In this document: positions 6,907 to 8,895 of the stretch, in pieces
Numbering within the stretch: the stretch's first letter is position 1
How the letters are laid out: each line of letters starts with the position of its first letter
NCBI GenBank assembly: GCA_025363025.1
Contig: JANYEO010000250.1
Coordinates: 1-8,895 of the forward strand
Direction of reading: 5' to 3'
DNA from: Opitutia bacterium
GTDB taxonomy: Bacteria; Verrucomicrobiota; Verrucomicrobiia; Opitutales; JANYEO01
Length of the DNA stretch: 8,895 bases
Program-made: the position numbers and the translations under genes
Notes under the pieces: generated by a model
The model's database searches: none
Seen by the model: the letters and a program-made list of their open reading frames with translations, nothing else
Told to the model about the DNA's origin: nothing

Positions 6907-6923
6907 CTTTTTATGATAAAAAG
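6907..6923 (+). terminator. Weak hairpin after the transglycosylase gene
   Basis: cttttta (6907-6913) and taaaaag (6917-6923) pair perfectly around three bases, starting 13 bases after the transglycosylase stop. An outer gcag (6899-6902) and ctgc (6933-6936) could extend it, and a T-rich stretch (tttaatatttt) follows. The stem is A+T-rich, so termination here is uncertain, but it sits at the expected end of the TonB-RluA-transglycosylase run. Confidence 0.3.
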
Positions 6924-6987
6924 AAATTGCATCTGCTTTAATATTTTAGATTCTATGTTTCATCATCATCCTCACATATAACAGTCT

Positions 6988-7404
6988 ATGAAAATTTCCT
7001 TATCTGCTTCGGTCGCCTGCTTAAGCCTAACCGCTTTACTCTGCCTATCTGGCTGCCAAAACAAGCCTAGCTCGATTGAGCCTACGACAAAAAACCCGCT
7101 TACCCATGGCAATGTGCAGCTTACATTAAAAAAAGGGGTGACCACTCAGGCAGAAGTGCTGCAAACCTTTGGAGCGCCTAATATTACGACCATTGATGCA
7201 TCTGGCCAAGAAGTATGGACGTATCAAAAAAATGCAACCGTGGCCTCTTCTAGCTCCAGCGGGGGAGGTATTTGGCTCATTTTAGTCGGAGCAAGCCAGA
7301 GCCAATCCGGCTTTGAACAATCCTCTCGCACGATGACGCTTATTATCAAATTCGATACAGAGAAAAAAGTATCCGACTTTAATAGCTTCTCTTCTAGCTT
7401 CTAA
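6988..7404 (+). CDS. BamE/SmpA-like small lipoprotein
   Basis: The 138-residue product has a lipoprotein signal peptide: Lys2, a hydrophobic core, and the lipobox LSGC with the acylated cysteine at 23. It should be anchored to the outer membrane, or to the inner one if retained. Residues about 41-80 read GNVQLTLKKG, then VTTQAEVLQTFGAPN, then a strand ending EVWTYQ. This is the two-helix/strand pattern of the SmpA/OmlA/BamE fold, in which a helix after 'G-x-T' is followed by 'G-x-P' and a 'W-x-Y' strand. A Ser/Gly-rich, hydrophobic insert follows (SSSSSGGGIWLILVG, 87-101), then SSRTMTLIIKFD (112-123), a final strand. True BamE is part of the outer-membrane protein assembly complex; this insert makes a strict orthologue less likely. 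It is 93 bases after the transglycosylase gene and 33 bases before a second lipoprotein gene. No Shine-Dalgarno is seen. Confidence 0.75.
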   Translation: MKISLSASVACLSLTALLCLSGCQNKPSSIEPTTKNPLTHGNVQLTLKKGVTTQAEVLQTFGAPNITTIDASGQEVWTYQKNATVASSSSSGGGIWLILVGASQSQSGFEQSSRTMTLIIKFDTEKKVSDFNSFSSSF

Positions 7405-7437
7405 GAGGTTGGTTTTTGATATTCAATTTAGGTTATT

Positions 7438-8034
7438 ATGAAACGCTATATAACGCCTGTAGGCTTTTCTGCAATATGTTTACTGGGCTTTGTAGGCTGT
7501 GAGACTGCAAAGCCTCAACCTCAGCCGACAAGCCTTGAAATACAAGCTTTTCAAAAACAAACCGTAGAAGCCTCAAAGAAAATTGCTTTTGCGGCCACGA
7601 TGTCTGTCTTCCAGGATCTTGGGTATACCATTCAATCGGCTGATTTTGAAACCGGATTTATTACGGCTCAAAGCCCCACGAACCAAGGGGATAATGACGA
7701 AAACCATCTGGCTGCTTTTTTCGGGGTTTTAGGAAGTATGAATTACGGCGGTGGCTACTCCTCCGGAGGACCCGCTGTGGCCACTCAAGTTACCCGGGCA
7801 ACGGCTTTTATTGAAGAATTGAATCCAACGCAGGCCAGCATCCGCTTAAACTTTGTTAACTGTACCCACAGCTCTACCGCCTATGGGCAAACGAGTACCA
7901 AGGATAAACCGGTTCTAAACCCTACCCTTTATCAAAACGCTTTTACCAAGATATCCGAGGCTATCTTTATCCGCCAAGCGAATGCGCCTAGTGCAGGACC
8001 GGTGCATGCGGAGGCTGCACCTAATACGCCTTAA
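7438..8034 (+). CDS. Lipoprotein of unknown function
   Basis: The 198-residue product begins with MKRY and a hydrophobic stretch ending at FVGC, with the putative lipidated cysteine at 21. Phe at the -3 position is unusual for a lipobox, where Leu or Val is typical. After a Pro/Gln linker (26-31), residues 38-79 read as a helix plus strand (QKQTVEAS, then ATMSVFQDLGYTIQSADFETGFITAQ). This recalls small Gram-negative lipoproteins in which a 'vLQDLGf-x-I' segment is followed by a 'G-x-I-T-A' strand; I do not know a function for them. A glycine-rich hydrophobic insert (LAAFFGVLGSMNYGGGYSSGG, split at 91-99 and 100-111) is followed by two strand-like segments and a helix (about 162-180). The Pro/Ala tail is low complexity. 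It is 33 bases after the first lipoprotein gene with no terminator between, so cotranscription is likely. Both have a Gly-rich hydrophobic insert in mid-protein. Confidence 0.8.
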   Translation: MKRYITPVGFSAICLLGFVGCETAKPQPQPTSLEIQAFQKQTVEASKKIAFAATMSVFQDLGYTIQSADFETGFITAQSPTNQGDNDENHLAAFFGVLGSMNYGGGYSSGGPAVATQVTRATAFIEELNPTQASIRLNFVNCTHSSTAYGQTSTKDKPVLNPTLYQNAFTKISEAIFIRQANAPSAGPVHAEAAPNTP

Positions 8035-8134
8035 TGCTTTTCTTTTCCGCGCTTACTGCGTTCGACGTACGCACCTACTTAAAGTAGGATTAGGTGCGTC
8101 TCGCTCGTAATCCTCGAAAAATCAAAGCATTAAG
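8030..8134. repeat. 105-nt imperfect palindrome at the end of the second lipoprotein gene
   Basis: The ends cttaatgcttt (8030-8040) and aaagcattaag (8124-8134) are exact reverse complements. The centre has acgcaccta (8069-8077) pairing with taggtgcgt (8091-8099), around a smaller cctact/agtagg stem. The intervening arms pair imperfectly, with ttac/gtaa and gcg/cgc matches. The left end covers the TAA stop (8032-8034) of the lipoprotein gene. It may be a transcription-end structure or a dispersed palindromic element (REP or MITE type). Only one full copy is in the window, so repeat status is unproven. Confidence 0.55.
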
Positions 8135-8139
8135 GGGTG

Positions 8140-8165
8140 TTTGCTTTTGAGCCTTTGAAAGCAAA
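8140..8165. repeat. 8-bp hairpin in the convergent intergenic region
   Basis: tttgcttt (8140-8147) and aaagcaaa (8158-8165) pair exactly around a ten-base loop. It lies between the large palindrome and the strong stem-loop at 8196-8230. There is no T-run and its role is unknown. Confidence 0.35.
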
Positions 8166-8195
8166 AGTCATTAAAACTGCCTCAAGACAAAATGA

Positions 8196-8230
8196 CAGAA
8201 AGGGCTCTTCGTTGTGAAGAGCCCTTTCTG
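8196..8230 (-). terminator. Strong 15-bp stem-loop terminator
   Basis: Arms cagaaagggctcttc (8196-8210) and gaagagccctttctg (8216-8230) are perfect reverse complements around a five-base loop. It lies 23 bases downstream of the stop of the small basic protein gene. On the minus strand the stem is followed by tcattttgtctt, a moderate T-rich tract, so it fits best as that gene's terminator. The symmetric stem could also stop leftover transcription from the lipoprotein genes. Confidence 0.8.
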
Positions 8231-8253
8231 TTGATAGCATAGCTACCAATATA

Positions 8254-8349
8254 CTACCGTACCCGCTTCTTATGGCGATTGGATCGCGAGCGTTTACGGC
8301 GCTTGTGTTTATTCATCTGAAGACGGCGCTTCTTTTTAAGATTGCCCAT
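8254..8349 (-). CDS. 31-residue AURKAIP1/COX24-domain (mS38/bS22-like) ribosomal protein
   Basis: Reading from ATG at 8349 to TAG at 8256-8254 gives 31 residues. They start MGNLKKKRRLQMNKHKRRKR, and the rest is again almost all Arg, Lys, His, Ser and Asn. The pattern of a short Lys/Arg leader, then MNKHKRRKR and RHKKR, is that of the AURKAIP1/COX24 C-terminal domain. In mitochondria this domain is ribosomal protein mS38, and its short bacterial relative, bS22 in mycobacteria, binds the small ribosomal subunit. The product is therefore expected to sit in 16S rRNA of the 30S subunit; this is inferred from family resemblance. There is no acidic residue and no cysteine. No clear Shine-Dalgarno precedes the ATG. 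A strong stem-loop follows 23 bases after the stop. The gene is 93 bases downstream of the EEP gene on the same strand and could share its transcript or have its own promoter. Confidence 0.85.
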   Translation of the reverse strand: MGNLKKKRRLQMNKHKRRKRSRSNRHKKRVR

Positions 8350-8442
8350 GGAACGTGCAGAGTTTGAAAGAGTTAATGGTTTGGAGACTGGGGATCGTGC
8401 CTGACTTTGCTACAAATGCAAGCTTTTTTGGAAAACTAGTTT

Positions 8443-8895
8443 TTATACATCTAAATCAACATAAATGAGGCGATGATCGCTTGCTTGAAATACGGCTGGC
8501 TGATCTGCAATAACCCCCTTGCTTCCGCGTACAACAGGCCACAGGGCTGGGGAAACGAGGATATGATCTATTCGCGTATAAGCGTCTTCATAGTTATACC
8601 GATGCGTCCAGGCCTCTCCCCTACTATCCGCTACGGAAAGAAGGCGAGCGAGGGGAGTCTCCCCTTTTTTTAGAAAAAGCTGAACAGGCGGATGGCGGGT
8701 GGCCTCATTAAAATCCCCCACAATTAAATAACGAGGGGCGGTGGAGGGAGACTGGGCTTTAATGATAACGTCCCTTATGGCCAAGGCTTCCCCCCGGCGA
8801 CGCTCCGCGGTAATAGACATTCCCTTTGTTTCAAGCTTACTTTTTAAATGGAGCACGTAGAGCGTAAAAGCCCCCTTCCCGTTTAAAAATTCTAC
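8443..8895 (-). CDS. Endonuclease/exonuclease/phosphatase (EEP) family protein, C-terminal part
   Basis: EEP proteins are metal-dependent phosphoesterases of the DNase I/ExoIII fold, which cut nucleic acids, phosphoinositides or other phosphodiesters. The frame is open to the right edge, so the gene starts outside the window; a GTG at 8856 is internal, because the bases upstream of it keep encoding a plausible strand (FTLYVLHLKSK). In the 150 visible residues I see HLKS (16-19), an Arg/Glu-rich helix (AERRRGEA, 30-37), the metal/substrate motif GDFN (60-63), RIDHILVS (108-115) and the final catalytic SDHR (139-142). These correspond to the H, D-x-N, and D-H residues of the active site. No export signal can be judged without the N-terminus. 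The substrate cannot be assigned. It ends 93 bases before the start of the bS22-like gene on the same strand. Confidence 0.9.
   Translation of the reverse strand, partial: VEFLNGKGAFTLYVLHLKSKLETKGMSITAERRRGEALAIRDVIIKAQSPSTAPRYLIVGDFNEATRHPPVQLFLKKGETPLARLLSVADSRGEAWTHRYNYEDAYTRIDHILVSPALWPVVRGSKGVIADQPAVFQASDHRLIYVDLDV

Noticed and set aside
7416..7427. TTGATATTCAAT before the second lipoprotein gene also occurs at 4431-4442 at the start of the exported-protein gene, as a possible shared operator
   Set aside because: Several 12-base matches are expected by chance in a window this size, and at 4431-4442 it overlaps the start codon, so placement differs between the two.
8473..8673. 66-codon plus-strand frame opposite the EEP gene
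   Set aside because: The minus strand carries the GDFN, RIDHILVS and SDHR motifs, so this frame is a shadow.

Overview
The window looks like chromosomal DNA of a Gram-negative, two-membrane bacterium. The evidence is an anchored TonB/TolA-like protein, two signal-peptidase-II lipoproteins, a membrane-anchored lytic transglycosylase and a large protein with a Sec signal peptide. By eye the G+C content is in the mid-40s percent. Almost no gene has a good Shine-Dalgarno sequence. A 31-residue, extremely basic protein of the AURKAIP1/COX24 (mS38/bS22-like) type lies on the minus strand. Together these fit the PVC/Bacteroidota side of the tree, with Verrucomicrobiota or Chlamydiota as my best guess. 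This is inference, since no rRNA or other marker gene is present.

Layout from left to right. (1) 1-1305 (+) is the C-terminal two thirds of a Snf2/Rad54-type helicase whose 5' end lies outside the window. (2) 1306-1801 is an A+T-rich gap without a convincing gene; it holds several weak hairpins and one 21-residue mini-ORF with a good Shine-Dalgarno. (3) 1802-4432 (-) is a single large gene for an 876-residue exported protein that I do not recognise. It has an N-terminal Ala/Glu/Lys/Arg coiled coil, a compact block holding all seven of its cysteines, and a Ser-run/Asp-run tail. (4) 4433-4558 is a divergent promoter region. (5) 4559-6894 (+) is a tight three-gene run: TonB/TolA-like protein, RluA-family pseudouridine synthase and lytic transglycosylase. 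(6) 6988-8034 (+) holds two small lipoproteins in tandem, the first BamE/SmpA-like. (7) 8035-8253 is a convergent intergenic region with a 105-nt imperfect palindrome, a smaller hairpin and a strong 15-bp stem-loop. (8) 8254-8349 (-) is the tiny ribosomal-type protein, and 8443-8895 (-) is the C-terminal part of an endonuclease/exonuclease/phosphatase protein that runs off the right edge.

Most recognisable genes belong to two themes: cell-envelope maintenance (TonB-like protein, transglycosylase, lipoproteins, exported coiled-coil protein) and RNA/ribosome or DNA housekeeping (RluA, bS22-like protein, Snf2, EEP). I see no CRISPR array, tRNA, rRNA, insertion sequence or phage gene. The least explained items are the 876-residue exported protein, the structured 3' end of its gene, and the long palindrome after the second lipoprotein gene.
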